The position numbers and the translations under genes were made by a program. Positions 52,264 to 61,079 of a stretch of 64,000 nt of DNA are shown here, piece by piece. Every line of letters begins with the position of its first letter. The stretch's first letter is position 1. Origin of the DNA: Streptomyces hygroscopicus (GTDB taxonomy: Bacteria; Actinomycetota; Actinomycetes; Streptomycetales; Streptomycetaceae); NCBI RefSeq assembly GCF_026168105.1, contig NZ_LBMW01000003.1, positions 1 to 64,000 on the forward strand, given 5' to 3'. The notes under the pieces are model-generated. The model made no database searches, was not told where the DNA came from, and saw only the letters and a program-made list of their open reading frames with translations.

Positions 52264-52731
52264 TCAGCTCCTGCGGGCGCGCAAGGTGGCCAGCGCCCGG
52301 TCGGCGTGTGCGCTCATCCGCAGTTCGCTACGCACCACCTCCAGGACCGTGCGGTCCTCGCCGATGACGAAGGTGACCCGCTTGGTGGGGGCGATGGAGA
52401 AACCGCGCTTGACCCCGAAGTACTCCCGGACCGTTCCGTCCTCGTCGGACAGCAGCGGGAAGCCGAGCGTGTGCCGACCCGCGAACTCCTGCTGCCGGTC
52501 GACCGGATCGCCGCTGATGCCGACCGGCTGCGCGCCGACGGCCGCGAACTCGGCGGCCAGATCCCGGAAGTGGCACGCCTCGGCGGTGCATCCCGGGGTG
52601 AGGGCGGCGGGGTAGAAGAACAGCACGACCGGCCCCTCGGCCAGGAGGTCCGACAGTCGGCGCAGTGTACCGGTCTCGTCCGGCAGGGCGAAGTCGTCCA
52701 CCCTGCTGCCCACTTCGACCCGGCTCGTCAT
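52264..52731 (-). CDS. Peroxiredoxin, BCP type
   Basis: A 155-residue thioredoxin-fold peroxidase. The peroxidatic Cys is C48 in LTPGCTAEAC, with a resolving C53 four residues later, the atypical two-Cys arrangement of BCP/PrxQ. It reduces peroxides with thioredoxin. ATG 52731 overlaps the DoxX stop by 4 bases, so the two are one operon. Confidence 0.93.
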   Translation of the reverse strand: MTSRVEVGSRVDDFALPDETGTLRRLSDLLAEGPVVLFFYPAALTPGCTAEACHFRDLAAEFAAVGAQPVGISGDPVDRQQEFAGRHTLGFPLLSDEDGTVREYFGVKRGFSIAPTKRVTFVIGEDRTVLEVVRSELRMSAHADRALATLRARRS

Positions 52732-53108
52732 GACGTGACCTCCGCCTTCTTGGCCACGCCGTTCGCCCACAGCACGAGCGGCACCTGCAGCGGAAGGCGG
52801 GCCAGGGCCGCAGCCCTCAGCGGTGCGGGGCGGTGGCGCCAGTCCACGGCCATCTGGACGTGGGCCGGGAACACGCCGACGAAGAAGGCGGAGGTCGCGC
52901 GGGCGGCGGCGCGGCGCGTGCGGGGCAGCGCGACCCCGGCCGCCAGCGCCAGTTCGACCACGCCGCTCGCACGGGTCCAGGTCCGGGCCCTGCCCGGGAG
53001 GCATCGGGGGATGATCGCGTCGAACGGCCGCGGCGCGACGAGGTGACCGACGCCCGCGGCGGCCAACAGGCCCGCGAGCAACAGGGGTGAGCGTTCCGAC
53101 CGCGACAC
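52728..53108 (-). CDS. DoxX-family membrane protein
   Basis: A 126-residue protein with about four membrane helices; GVGHLVAPRPFDAIIPRCLPGRARTWTRASGVVELALAAGV matches DoxX-like proteins. Related proteins act with redox enzymes in oxidative-stress membranes. GTG 53108 has an ideal AAGGAGG upstream. It is co-translated with the peroxiredoxin. Confidence 0.85.
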   Translation of the reverse strand: MSRSERSPLLLAGLLAAAGVGHLVAPRPFDAIIPRCLPGRARTWTRASGVVELALAAGVALPRTRRAAARATSAFFVGVFPAHVQMAVDWRHRPAPLRAAALARLPLQVPLVLWANGVAKKAEVTS

Positions 53109-53546
53109 AGTTCCTCCTTGGGGCCTGGGCGCGCCGATAGTACTTGACGGTATGCGCGGCGGTGCCCATGGGGCCCCCGTGGCCGTGGGGGCGCAGAACC
53201 CCGCCGCGCCCTCGACGCCGAAGGGACTTTCAGGCCGTCCTCCGTCCCGACCCGTCGCTCTCCGGCCTGGCGTCACGTACGCGCCCCTCGCCCGGATCGT
53301 GACGGCCACGGACGCCTCGCACGGCGGAACCGTCGACCCGCCGCGGGTATGACCGTCGGCTACCGGGCGAGCCACACCGTCGACGCCGCCGTGCACCTGC
53401 GGCTCAGCCCCATCGCGTGCTGTTCACGGGGGAGTTGACAGCCTGCGCGTACTTCGTTCGGGGACTGGCACCGGCAATCGCCGCTTCTCTAGGATGAGGT
53501 GCCCGCCGAGCCGGTTCCGACGGCGCGGCCCGGATCTGGGGGAACG
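53109..53546. other. Intergenic region upstream of methyltransferase gene
   Basis: No gene could be supported. A TAGGAT hexamer at 53490-53495 is a good -10 for the methyltransferase gene, but the -35 (TGGCAC, 53466-53471, 18-base spacer) is poor. Confidence 0.4.
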
Positions 53547-54365
53547 ATGCAGTCTGGCAGGCAGTTGTCCAAGTCGATCGACGCGACGGTGCCGACGGCG
53601 GCCCGAATGTACGACCACTACCTGGGTGGCAAGGACAACTACGCGGCCGACCGGGCAGCCTGCGAGGAGCTGGACAAGGTCGTTCCCAGCACGCGGGCGC
53701 TCGCGCTGAACAACCGGCGGTTCCTGCAGCGGGCCGTACGGACGATGGCGGAGGAGCACGGCGTACGGCAGTTCCTCGACCACGGTTCCGGACTGCCCAC
53801 CCAGGACAACGTCCACCAGGTGGCGCAGCGCGTCGACCCCGCCTCCCACGTGGTGTACGTGGACAACGACCCGATGGTGCTGGTGCACGGCCGGGCGCTG
53901 CTGGAGCAGGACGAGCGCACGGCCGTCATCCAGGCAGACATGAGGGACACGGAGGCGATCTTCTCCCACCCTGAGACCCGGCGACTGATCGACTTCTCAC
54001 AGCCGGTGGCCGTGCTCTTCAACTCGGTGATGCACTGCATCCCGGACAGCGAGACCGACGGACCGCCCGCCCTGGTCCGCCGCGTGGCCGAACGTCTCGT
54101 ACCCGGCAGCCTGATGGTGATGTGCCAGCTGGTCAGTGAGGACGCCGCGGTCCGGGACTTCGTCACCGGCTTCATGGACCAGGCCACTCAGGGACACTGG
54201 GGGCGGGTACGCCAGGAGAAGGACGTGGCGGGCTGGTTCGAGGGGATGGACATCCTGGAACCGGGCCTGGTGGAGGTGTCCACCTGGCGTCCCGACTCCG
54301 AAGTTGCACCCCGTCAGCTGACCCAGGAGTGGATCGAGTTCGGGGGAGTGGGCCGCATACGTTGA
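53547..54365 (+). CDS. SAM-dependent methyltransferase, actinobacterial DUF574 family
   Basis: A 272-residue protein of the S-adenosyl methyltransferase family common in actinobacteria. ATVPTAARMYDHYLGGKDNYAADRAA, the SAM-binding DHGSGLPTQDNVHQVAQ and YVDNDPMVLVHGRALL are signatures. Substrate unknown. ATG 53547 follows GGGGGAA. It converges on the DUF5753 regulator with a 14-base gap. Confidence 0.9.
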   Translation: MQSGRQLSKSIDATVPTAARMYDHYLGGKDNYAADRAACEELDKVVPSTRALALNNRRFLQRAVRTMAEEHGVRQFLDHGSGLPTQDNVHQVAQRVDPASHVVYVDNDPMVLVHGRALLEQDERTAVIQADMRDTEAIFSHPETRRLIDFSQPVAVLFNSVMHCIPDSETDGPPALVRRVAERLVPGSLMVMCQLVSEDAAVRDFVTGFMDQATQGHWGRVRQEKDVAGWFEGMDILEPGLVEVSTWRPDSEVAPRQLTQEWIEFGGVGRIR

Positions 54366-54379
54366 CGCCGGGCCCCGGC

Positions 54380-55300
54380 TCACCCCGCGGGGTAACGCGC
54401 TTCCAGTGTCTTGTGCAGCAGGTCCAGTGACTCACGGGGGTTGAGGGCCTCGTCGGCGAGTCGGTCGAGAGCCACCCGGTACTCCTCGGTCTCGTCGCGG
54501 TCCTCCAGAAAATTGGCGCTCCTGATGTGCTCCAGGTAGACGATGTCGGGCAGATCGAGTCCGCCGAAGCGCAGATAGGTGACCGGGATCGCCGGGGCCG
54601 ACGCGTTCGTCACGTCCAACGGCACGATCTGCACGGTCACATGGGGACGCTGAGCCATCTCGACCAGGTGCTCGAGCTGCTCGCGCATCACCTCGCGGCT
54701 GCCCAGCACGCGCATCAGGACCGACTCGTCGACGACGGCCCACAGTTGGGGAGCGTCCGGCCGGAGCAACATCTCCTGACGCCGCATCCGCAGATCCACC
54801 CGGCGCTGTACCTCGGTGGCCGAGGCCGTCGGCAGGCCGCGTTCCACCACGGCCCTTGTGTAGGCCGCGGTCTGCAGCAGCCCGGGAACGTACTGGATCT
54901 CGAAGGTGCGGATGGCGGCGGCTGCCTCCTGCAGCCCGACCAGGCGGTCGAACCACTCGGGCATCAGCCGTTTGTCGTAGCGCTGCCACCAGCCGGGTTC
55001 ACCGGCCCGATGCAACAGCTTGACCAGCACCGAGGCCTCGTAGTCATCGGCGCCGTACAGCCCCAGCAGCGCACGGACATCGCCTTCCGTGGGCGGCCTG
55101 CGACCCTTGCCGGCCTCGATGCGCGACAGCTTCGCGGGGCTGAACCCGAGGGCCCGCGCCGCCTGTTCCTGGGAGAGACCCGCGTCCTCGCGGATGCCGG
55201 CCAACTGCACCCCGACCAGCATCTTCAGCAGAGTCGGAGCGGGCTCCGTCCGGTTCAGATACGGTTCGAGGCGGGAGATGCGGTGCGACTCGGCGGACAT
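54380..55300 (-). CDS. XRE regulator with DUF5753 domain
   Basis: A 306-residue protein: lambda-repressor-like helix-turn-helix at about 25-85 (LAGIREDAGLSQEQAARALGFSPAKLSRIEAGKGRRPP), then the DUF5753 C-terminal domain (about 110-295; IQYVPGLLQTAAYTRAVVE, VVDESVLMRVLGS). Streptomyces has many such proteins, paired with DUF397 proteins, in developmental and antibiotic control. The start 55300 has GGGAG upstream. The DUF397 gene lies 99 bases before it on the same strand. Confidence 0.9.
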   Translation of the reverse strand: MSAESHRISRLEPYLNRTEPAPTLLKMLVGVQLAGIREDAGLSQEQAARALGFSPAKLSRIEAGKGRRPPTEGDVRALLGLYGADDYEASVLVKLLHRAGEPGWWQRYDKRLMPEWFDRLVGLQEAAAAIRTFEIQYVPGLLQTAAYTRAVVERGLPTASATEVQRRVDLRMRRQEMLLRPDAPQLWAVVDESVLMRVLGSREVMREQLEHLVEMAQRPHVTVQIVPLDVTNASAPAIPVTYLRFGGLDLPDIVYLEHIRSANFLEDRDETEEYRVALDRLADEALNPRESLDLLHKTLEARYPAG

Positions 55301-55399
55301 CGTGGCTCCCAGCTGGCCGACGGACAACAGACCCGGCATTATCGCATTCGGCCGAGCCCTGCCGCACGGGCCGAACGGGACCGCTTTGTCCCGTCCGGT

Positions 55400-55630
55400 T
55401 CACACCAAGTGGTCGAACTCCCCGTCCTTCGCGCCCGCCAGGAAGGCGGCCACCTCGGAGGGCGTGTACACGAGGGCGGGTCCGTCCGGATCGCGTGAAT
55501 TGCGTATCGCTATGGCCCCGTTGGCCAAGGGGGCCACCTCCACGCAGTTGCCCTCCGCGTTGCTGTGCCTGCTCTTGATCCAGCCGGCGTCCAACGCGCT
55601 GGCCCGCACTCCGTTCGGCACTGACGGCAC
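55400..55630 (-). CDS. DUF397 family protein
   Basis: A 76-residue protein with the family signature WIKSRHSNAEGNCVEVA...IAIRNSRDPDGPALVYTPSEVAAFLAG. DUF397 proteins are encoded beside DUF5753 regulators and are thought to antagonise or modulate them, as in WhiJ-type modules. GTG 55630 has GAGGAG at 6 bases; GTG 55633 or an upstream ATG at 55732 are alternatives. Confidence 0.87.
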   Translation of the reverse strand: MPSVPNGVRASALDAGWIKSRHSNAEGNCVEVAPLANGAIAIRNSRDPDGPALVYTPSEVAAFLAGAKDGEFDHLV

Positions 55631-55928
55631 CACAGTCTCCTCGTCGACGTTCTGCCACGGGGCACCGGCGTATGCGAGCGGAGTGCACCCATGGGATCCC
55701 CCGATCTTCCTACCCGTCGTGCAATTTCCCATGCAATTGCATGACGGCGCTGACAGCGTGAATAATAGCGAGGGCGTCAATCGCAGTACCGACGCCGCAT
55801 GCTGACGTCGCATCAGGGAGATGCCGTGCCATCACCTGTGCATCGGATGCCGAGCCGCCTCAAGGCTGCGCAAGGCCGGGGACGACCACCCTCGGGGCGT
55901 GGCCCCGGACTGTTTGCGGGGAGCGGAC

Positions 55929-56402
55929 ATGGCAACACCACTGAACGGCTTGGGGCACGTGCCGTGGGACACCATCAAGGATTCCAGCGGATCCGCGGAG
56001 GCCATCCCCATCCTGCTCCATGACGTTGCCTGGGGTGACGAAACCACTGCCAGGGCGGCGCTGGGCGGTCTGAGGGAACGAATCTGCCAGTACGGTTTCG
56101 TCGTGGACCAGGCGACGGCCGCCACGGTCCCCTTCCTGTGGGAGCTGGCCAGGCTTCCCCAGGTGACGTGCCGTGTGCAGATCGTCCATCTGCTCAAGAG
56201 CATCGCCGACGCCCGCCAGTGGGAAAGCACGGCCTCCGCCTACCCCAAGCTGCTCAACTACCGTCACGACTACGTGGGGTGGGAGCGGGAGGCCCGTCGT
56301 GCCGTCCGTGCCGACCGAGGTGTCCTGCGGCAACTGCTCGCGGAACCGGACGCCGAACTCGTAGAGGCGGCCGGTGAACTCGCCTCCGCACTGGCCGGCT
56401 GA
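55929..56402 (+). CDS. Helical repeat-like hypothetical protein
   Basis: A 157-residue acidic, helix-rich protein: PWDTIKDSSGSAEAIPILLHDVAWGDETTARAALGGLRERI, then ATVPFLWELARLPQVTCRVQIVHLLKSI. The pattern resembles HEAT-like repeats found in actinobacterial immunity-like or scaffold proteins. No enzyme motif. ATG 55929 follows GGGGAGCG. Confidence 0.7.
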   Translation: MATPLNGLGHVPWDTIKDSSGSAEAIPILLHDVAWGDETTARAALGGLRERICQYGFVVDQATAATVPFLWELARLPQVTCRVQIVHLLKSIADARQWESTASAYPKLLNYRHDYVGWEREARRAVRADRGVLRQLLAEPDAELVEAAGELASALAG

Positions 56403-56476
56403 GGGCCTCCACACCTCGAATGCCCCCCTCGGTCGCGGGTATCCGCTGCGACACACCCACCGAGGGAGGGAGCGTC

Positions 56477-56839
56477 GTGACCATCGAGAGTCCGTGGACG
56501 TACCAGCCGGGAACCGGCCATAGCGAAGGGCAGGACCTCACCGGCTTCACCGTCGAGGCCCGGGACGGCATCGTGGGGCACGTCGACCGACAGGCCGACG
56601 GACCGGGCATGCGGCATCTGATCGTCGACACCGGGGTGTGGGTCTTCGGCAAGAGTGTCCTCATCCCCGCAGGCCTGGTCACCCGCATCGATCCGCAGAC
56701 GCGGCAGATCACCCTGGCCTGCTCCAAGGAGGAGGTGAAGGCCGCGCCCGTCTTCCGCACCGACCGCGAGACACTGGACCCCGAGTACCTGGCCAGGGTC
56801 GAGGGGTACTACCGCGACCTGCCGCCGAGCTCCGAGTGA
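56477..56839 (+). CDS. PRC-barrel domain protein
   Basis: A 120-residue protein. About residues 20-90 form a PRC-barrel: LTGFTVEARDGIVGHVDRQADGPGMRHLIVDTGVWVFGKSVLIPAGLVTRID. PRC-barrels bind protein or RNA partners; the role here is unknown. GTG 56477 follows GGGAGGGAG. Confidence 0.85.
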   Translation: MTIESPWTYQPGTGHSEGQDLTGFTVEARDGIVGHVDRQADGPGMRHLIVDTGVWVFGKSVLIPAGLVTRIDPQTRQITLACSKEEVKAAPVFRTDRETLDPEYLARVEGYYRDLPPSSE

Positions 56840-56948
56840 CCGCGCGCAGGCCGCCCAGGATGCCGTTCCGCCCGGCACGGCTTCGCCCGTTCCGGCAGCG
56901 GCTGCGATCGGGCCCATGGCTCGTGCGCGGCCGGGTAGAGGGGGAACG

Positions 56949-57095
56949 ATGAACGCACACCACCACACCACACCGGACCCGGCCCCCCGCCCGGACGGCC
57001 GTCGCCCTGACGCCTGGGAGTCCGCGGGAATCCTCGTCCGTGCCCAGGGCGCCGGGGCCGTGCCGGAGCCGCCCGTCCCCCCGGGCGAGCGATGA
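56949..57095 (+). CDS. Small coupled ORF before ATP-binding protein
   Basis: A 48-residue frame, MNAHHHTTPDPAPRPDGRRP and on, ending in ATGA that overlaps the next start. GAGGGGGAA lies before ATG 56949. It is His/Pro-rich, without a known domain; the overlap suggests it is translated and may serve as a leader for coupling. Confidence 0.5.
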   Translation: MNAHHHTTPDPAPRPDGRRPDAWESAGILVRAQGAGAVPEPPVPPGER

Positions 57096-57706
57096 GGTCC
57101 ATGGAACTGCCCCACCCGGAGGGCGAGAGCCCGGCCGCCGCCGACGGTCAAGGGGCAGACCGGAAGACAGTCGGCTGCGCCTACCATCTGCCCCCGGGCG
57201 ACTGCGCGCCGGGGAACGAGGCGTCCTGGTCCGCTTCCCCCGTCACGAGCGCGGCGTCGGCGCGCGCCCATGTGCTGGGGGTCATGCGAGGCCATGGCGA
57301 CACCCTGGGCATCCGGCCGGCCGAGCGAGCCGTCATCGATCTGCTGCTGGTCACCTCGGAGTTGGTGTCCAACGCCATCCGGCACGGCGGAGGTCTCGTG
57401 GCCTTCGAGGCGACGCCCACACCGGCGGGCGTCCGCCTCCGCGTGCACGACCACAGCGCGGACATCCCCTGCGCGGCCTACGGCTCCGGCGAGCTTCCCT
57501 CGGGGCACGAGGGCGGTGGGTACGGATGGCCGTTGATAATCCGACTGGCCCGCGACATCGCCGTCGAGCGGTGCCCGGGCGGTGGCAAGACCGTCAGCGT
57601 TCTGGTTCCCCTCGTCGCCGAGTCCGCGCCCCTGGACACCGGCACGCCAGGGGTCGCGCCGACGCATGCCCGCTCCGGGAAAGGTACCCAGCGACCGGTC
57701 CGGTGA
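57092..57706 (+). CDS. ATP-binding protein (anti-sigma-type histidine-kinase ATPase fold)
   Basis: A 204-residue protein with an HATPase_c-type domain (about 60-180). The N box is ELVSNAIRHGG and the G1 region VHDHSADIP, with GGGYGWPLIIRLARDIAVE. Streptomyces has many such RsbW/SpoIIAB-like proteins, which bind STAS partners or sigma factors. The ATG at 57092 overlaps the preceding small frame by 4 bases; ATG 57101 is an alternative start. Confidence 0.83.
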   Translation: MRSMELPHPEGESPAAADGQGADRKTVGCAYHLPPGDCAPGNEASWSASPVTSAASARAHVLGVMRGHGDTLGIRPAERAVIDLLLVTSELVSNAIRHGGGLVAFEATPTPAGVRLRVHDHSADIPCAAYGSGELPSGHEGGGYGWPLIIRLARDIAVERCPGGGKTVSVLVPLVAESAPLDTGTPGVAPTHARSGKGTQRPVR

Positions 57707-57774
57707 AGCACGAGGGGTTTCCCTGGGCGAAGGGGGGCAACGCGGAATGGGACACCCCCGTGGAGGGAGCTCCC

Positions 57775-58032
57775 ATGATTGCCGTAGCACTGCTCCTGCC
57801 GGCGTCCATGCTGTGCCTGCTGCTCGCCCTCGGCCGGTACGAGGAGCGCATGCTTACTCCGCACGGCGACGCCCAGGACCAGGGTGCGTTGCCCGGCCGC
57901 CGACTGCGTGCCGTGCCCGAACCGTCACCGTCCGCGGACGGCCCCGGTCCGCATCTCCCGGCGGAACCCACGGCGCCGAAGGGCACACGCACCACGCCGG
58001 GCAGCTCGAGGACGCGGCAGCGGGCCGCCTGA
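57775..58032 (+). CDS. Small membrane protein, function unknown
   Basis: An 85-residue protein with an N-terminal membrane helix (about 1-19, MIAVALLLPASMLCLLLALG), then RYEERML and a Pro/Arg-rich disordered tail. GGAGGGA precedes ATG 57775. Similar short proteins follow ATP-binding regulators in Streptomyces, in my recollection. No function known. Confidence 0.65.
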   Translation: MIAVALLLPASMLCLLLALGRYEERMLTPHGDAQDQGALPGRRLRAVPEPSPSADGPGPHLPAEPTAPKGTRTTPGSSRTRQRAA

Positions 58033-58068
58033 CGCATGTGTCCACGCCTGCGGGCGCGCGTGTGACGC

Positions 58069-58500
58069 CTACCAGGGAAGGAAGACGTGCACGTCCTTGC
58101 CGTCCGGCTGGACCACGACGCTCACCTGATCGCACAGAGTGTTCACGAGATGCCAGCCGATGCCCCCGGCCCTGCCCGGCTTGAACGGCCGCGGGGCGGG
58201 AGGGGTCGTACTGGTGTCGTGCATCGTCACATGGACCCCGTCGTACGTCGGCCGCATCGCCAATGTGAAGGGTCCGGGCGCGTACTGGACGGCGTTGGCG
58301 GCCAGCTCGTCGACCACCAGCAGTATGTCGTTCCAGTGCTCCGCACTCGTCGGTGGCGAGGCCCGCGCCAGTCGGCGCAGGAACCTCTCTGCGGCGAGCC
58401 GTGCGTCCGTGACGTCGTGCAGTTCGCCGTCGAAGCCGACCATGAGGTTGTCGACCGTGTCGAACGGCCAGGCCTTGTCCCAACGCGGCTCGGTCGCCAT
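58069..58500 (-). CDS. ATP-binding protein (RsbW-like HATPase)
   Basis: A 143-residue single-domain HATPase. The N box is LVVDELAANAVQYAPG, the G1 box MHDTSTTPP and the G2 segment GRAGGIGWHLVNTLC. It is probably an anti-sigma factor or kinase of a STAS protein. ATG 58500 has AAGGA at 5 bases. It is divergent from the MarR gene. Confidence 0.87.
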   Translation of the reverse strand: MATEPRWDKAWPFDTVDNLMVGFDGELHDVTDARLAAERFLRRLARASPPTSAEHWNDILLVVDELAANAVQYAPGPFTLAMRPTYDGVHVTMHDTSTTPPAPRPFKPGRAGGIGWHLVNTLCDQVSVVVQPDGKDVHVFLPW

Positions 58501-58736
58501 GCGGTCCTTCCCCCGGCCGGCGCGCCGGCCGGTTGTCGTCGTTCGTCGCACTGTCGCATGGCCCCCCTTATGACGGTTACCAAAAAGCCGACGGCTACGC
58601 ATCCGAGATCGTGGCACGACCGGACCGGCCTCCGCGAGGTGCCCGATCCGGTGTTCGATGCACCCATCCGGTGAAGAAACGGGTACCCATCCGCGTACTC
58701 GCGAGCGACCTGGGTAGGGGCGCCGATCGGACCGGC

Positions 58737-58757
58737 CGTCGACCAGGCCGGTCGACG
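58737..58757. promoter_or_regulatory. 21-bp palindrome upstream of MarR gene
   Basis: CGTCGACC-AGGCC-GGTCGACG is a perfect inverted repeat between the divergent RsbW-like and MarR genes. It may be the MarR operator. Confidence 0.55.
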
Positions 58758-58810
58758 TGAAGCGGACGGGCGTGGCAGGCGTGGGATGCGGGGTGGGAGA
58801 TGACCGTGAG

Positions 58811-59284
58811 GTGACGGAGGCAGCAGAGGAAACGGGTGGTCGCCCGACGGCACTGGCCCGGCAGCTCGCGGACGCGGTGGACAACCTCGTGACACTGTGG
58901 ACCGCGGCGGCCGAGGCGGTCACTCCGCGATTGTCCACTCATCAACTGAAAGCGCTGACGGCCGTCCGGCGCCGCTCCGAGCTCAATCTCACGGCGCTGG
59001 CGGAGACCCTCGGTATCGCGCTGCCCGCCGCGAGCAGACTGTGTGACCGTCTGGAGGCCGCGGGACTGCTGGAACGGGTGCCCCATCCCCGCGACCGTCG
59101 GGAGCTTCAGTTGCGGGTCACCGCCCATGGGCGGAGGGCGCTCGCCGAGGTCGCCGAGCGGAGGTCCGAGAGCCTGGCCGTCGTGTTCGCCGCGATGACT
59201 CCCGCACAACGGGCCTCTCTCGCAGAGGGGTTGCACGCCTTCCGCCAGGCCCGTACAGCAGAGGAGGACCAGGAGCAGCCCTAG
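58811..59284 (+). CDS. MarR-family regulator
   Basis: A 157-residue winged-helix regulator: LSTHQLKALTAVRRRSELNLTALAETLGIALPAASRLCDRLEAAGLLERVPHPRDRRELQLRVTAHG is typical MarR. The start at GTG 58811 is favoured because the 21-bp palindrome then lies in the promoter; in-frame GTG codons from 58757 on are possible. It converges on the rsb operon and may regulate it or itself. Confidence 0.83.
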   Translation: MTEAAEETGGRPTALARQLADAVDNLVTLWTAAAEAVTPRLSTHQLKALTAVRRRSELNLTALAETLGIALPAASRLCDRLEAAGLLERVPHPRDRRELQLRVTAHGRRALAEVAERRSESLAVVFAAMTPAQRASLAEGLHAFRQARTAEEDQEQP

Positions 59285-59327
59285 GCGGTGTCCGACGATT
59301 CCCGCCGGGCGTGGCCCCGGCGACGGC

Positions 59328-61079
59328 TCAGGAGTGTCCGCCCGGTGCCGTCGGCGCGGTCACCGACGCGCTGTTGATGTGGCACAGCAGGAGGCACACG
59401 TCGTCGTCGCCCTCCGAGTCCACCAGCATCGGGTCGAGCACCCGGTCGGCGGCGTTCTCCAGATCGCCGTCCAGGTACGGCCCCCCGAGCGAGGAGAGCG
59501 CCTCGGTGAGGCGCTCGATACCCGGATCGATGCCCTGCGCCCGCCGCTCCACCAGGCCGTCCGTGTAAAGGGCGAGGGTCGAGCCGGCCGGCAGCGCGAC
59601 CGTGTGGTCCTCGATGTCCTGCTTCAGCGGAATGCCCAGCATGGCACCCGGTTTGGCATCGAGGGTGTGGACCTGGCCGTCGGGCGTGCGCAGCACGGGT
59701 GGCGGATGTCCGGCGGCGGCCCAGGTCAGCACCGGTTCGTCGGGGCGGAAACGCGCGATGACCGCCGTTGCGTACAGGTCCGGCTGCAGATGGTGGAGGA
59801 ACAGGTGCAGCCGGGTCAGGAGTTGGCCCGGACTGCCGCCGTCGACGGCGTACGCGCGCAGGGCAGTGCGCAGCTGACTCATCATCATCGCCGCGCGCAG
59901 ACCATGCCCGGTGACGTCGCCGATGACCGCGATCAGACTCCCGTCGGGCTGGCGGAAGGCGTCGTACCAGTCCCCGCCGATGTTGAGACCGTGGGTCGCC
60001 GGCAGATAGCGGGCGGCCAACTGCAGCCCAGGGGTGGTGGGCAGGTCGGTGAGCAGCGCCCGCTGGAGCGTCTCGGCGATGTCGCGGCTGTGCTCGAAAC
60101 GCTGGGCGTTGTCGATGGCGATTCCGGCCCTGCGGGCCAGTTCGATCAGCATCACGGCGTCGTCCGGGTTCCACCGGTCGCCGGGCGGGGTGAGGGTGAG
60201 CACGCCCAGGGGTGCCCGCCGGGCCAGCAGGGGGACGCACAGCAGGGGCAGGGTCGGGTGGAGGGCCGAGGGAGGCCGGTCGTCCACGCCGGGCAGGCCG
60301 CCGGGGTGGGCGGCCGCGTACTGCGGACGGCCGGTACGGGCCGCGAGCACGGCGGCGGCGGGGCGGGGGTCGTGCCCCTGCTGCGCGTCCTCGTCGCCCA
60401 GCAGCCAGACGTGGACGCTCCCCGCGTACGTCGGTGTCAGCAGCTCCGGGAGCAGGCGCACGATCTCCCCGTGGTTGAGGGATGCCGTCAGCGCCGCGCT
60501 GGCGTCGGCGAGGAACATGAGCCGTCGGCGTGCCTCCTCCGCCTCGTGACGAGCGGCCCGCTCGGCCGCGAACAGCTCACGCTGTGCCTGCCCGGCAGCG
60601 TCCAGTTCGGCATGCAGGGCGAGGACGCCCTGATTGGTCTGGTGGAGTTCCTCGCGGTGGAAGGCAACCAGCTCCTCCCGTTCCGTCAGGGCGTCCAGGA
60701 CCCTCGCGGTGTCCTCGTCCGCGCCGAACAGCGACTCGGCGAGGGCCGTCGGACCGGTTCGCACCGGCGCCATGTCACCGCTTGCGCCCCGTTCCGTCGC
60801 CGGGACGGCGGCCTGCCACGTAGGTGCGTCGGTGCTGTCGTCCGGGCTGGGGCGGAGGGTGAGCCGCAGCTGCGGCCCACGCTTCGAGGGAGATGTGGTC
60901 TCCAGGGTGAGCCGCCAGGTTCCGCCCTTGGTGAGGCACTGCCGCAGGTGTGCGCTGACCGCGGTGACCAGCCGGGTGCGGTCGAGAACGGACACGCCAT
61001 GTTCGGCCGCGAGCCGGGCGGTGGCGATCCGGGCCCGGGCGGCGTCGAGGACGCTGGTGATCTGCCAGGTGTGGGTCAT
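59328..61079 (-). CDS. GAF/SpoIIE-type PP2C phosphatase, last gene of stressosome operon (RsbU-like)
   Basis: A 583-residue protein. N-terminal 1-75 resembles the first half of an RsbT-type ATPase (RTRLVTAVSAHLRQCLTKGG), but the N-box ELARN is replaced by AHLRQ. A coiled coil (about 135-185, LHQTNQGVLALHAELDAAGQ) leads to a GAF domain (about 195-340), then the PP2C domain with GGDWYDAF, GDVTGHGLRAA, YTDGLVERR and GDDDVCLLLC. It probably dephosphorylates an anti-anti-sigma factor. The start overlaps the previous gene by 4 bases. Confidence 0.9.
   Translation of the reverse strand: MTHTWQITSVLDAARARIATARLAAEHGVSVLDRTRLVTAVSAHLRQCLTKGGTWRLTLETTSPSKRGPQLRLTLRPSPDDSTDAPTWQAAVPATERGASGDMAPVRTGPTALAESLFGADEDTARVLDALTEREELVAFHREELHQTNQGVLALHAELDAAGQAQRELFAAERAARHEAEEARRRLMFLADASAALTASLNHGEIVRLLPELLTPTYAGSVHVWLLGDEDAQQGHDPRPAAAVLAARTGRPQYAAAHPGGLPGVDDRPPSALHPTLPLLCVPLLARRAPLGVLTLTPPGDRWNPDDAVMLIELARRAGIAIDNAQRFEHSRDIAETLQRALLTDLPTTPGLQLAARYLPATHGLNIGGDWYDAFRQPDGSLIAVIGDVTGHGLRAAMMMSQLRTALRAYAVDGGSPGQLLTRLHLFLHHLQPDLYATAVIARFRPDEPVLTWAAAGHPPPVLRTPDGQVHTLDAKPGAMLGIPLKQDIEDHTVALPAGSTLALYTDGLVERRAQGIDPGIERLTEALSSLGGPYLDGDLENAADRVLDPMLVDSEGDDDVCLLLCHINSASVTAPTAPGGHS

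Noticed and set aside
53152..53437. Short plus-strand frames before the methyltransferase gene
   Set aside because: Two short frames without a good ribosome-binding site or family; not enough evidence even for a pseudogene.
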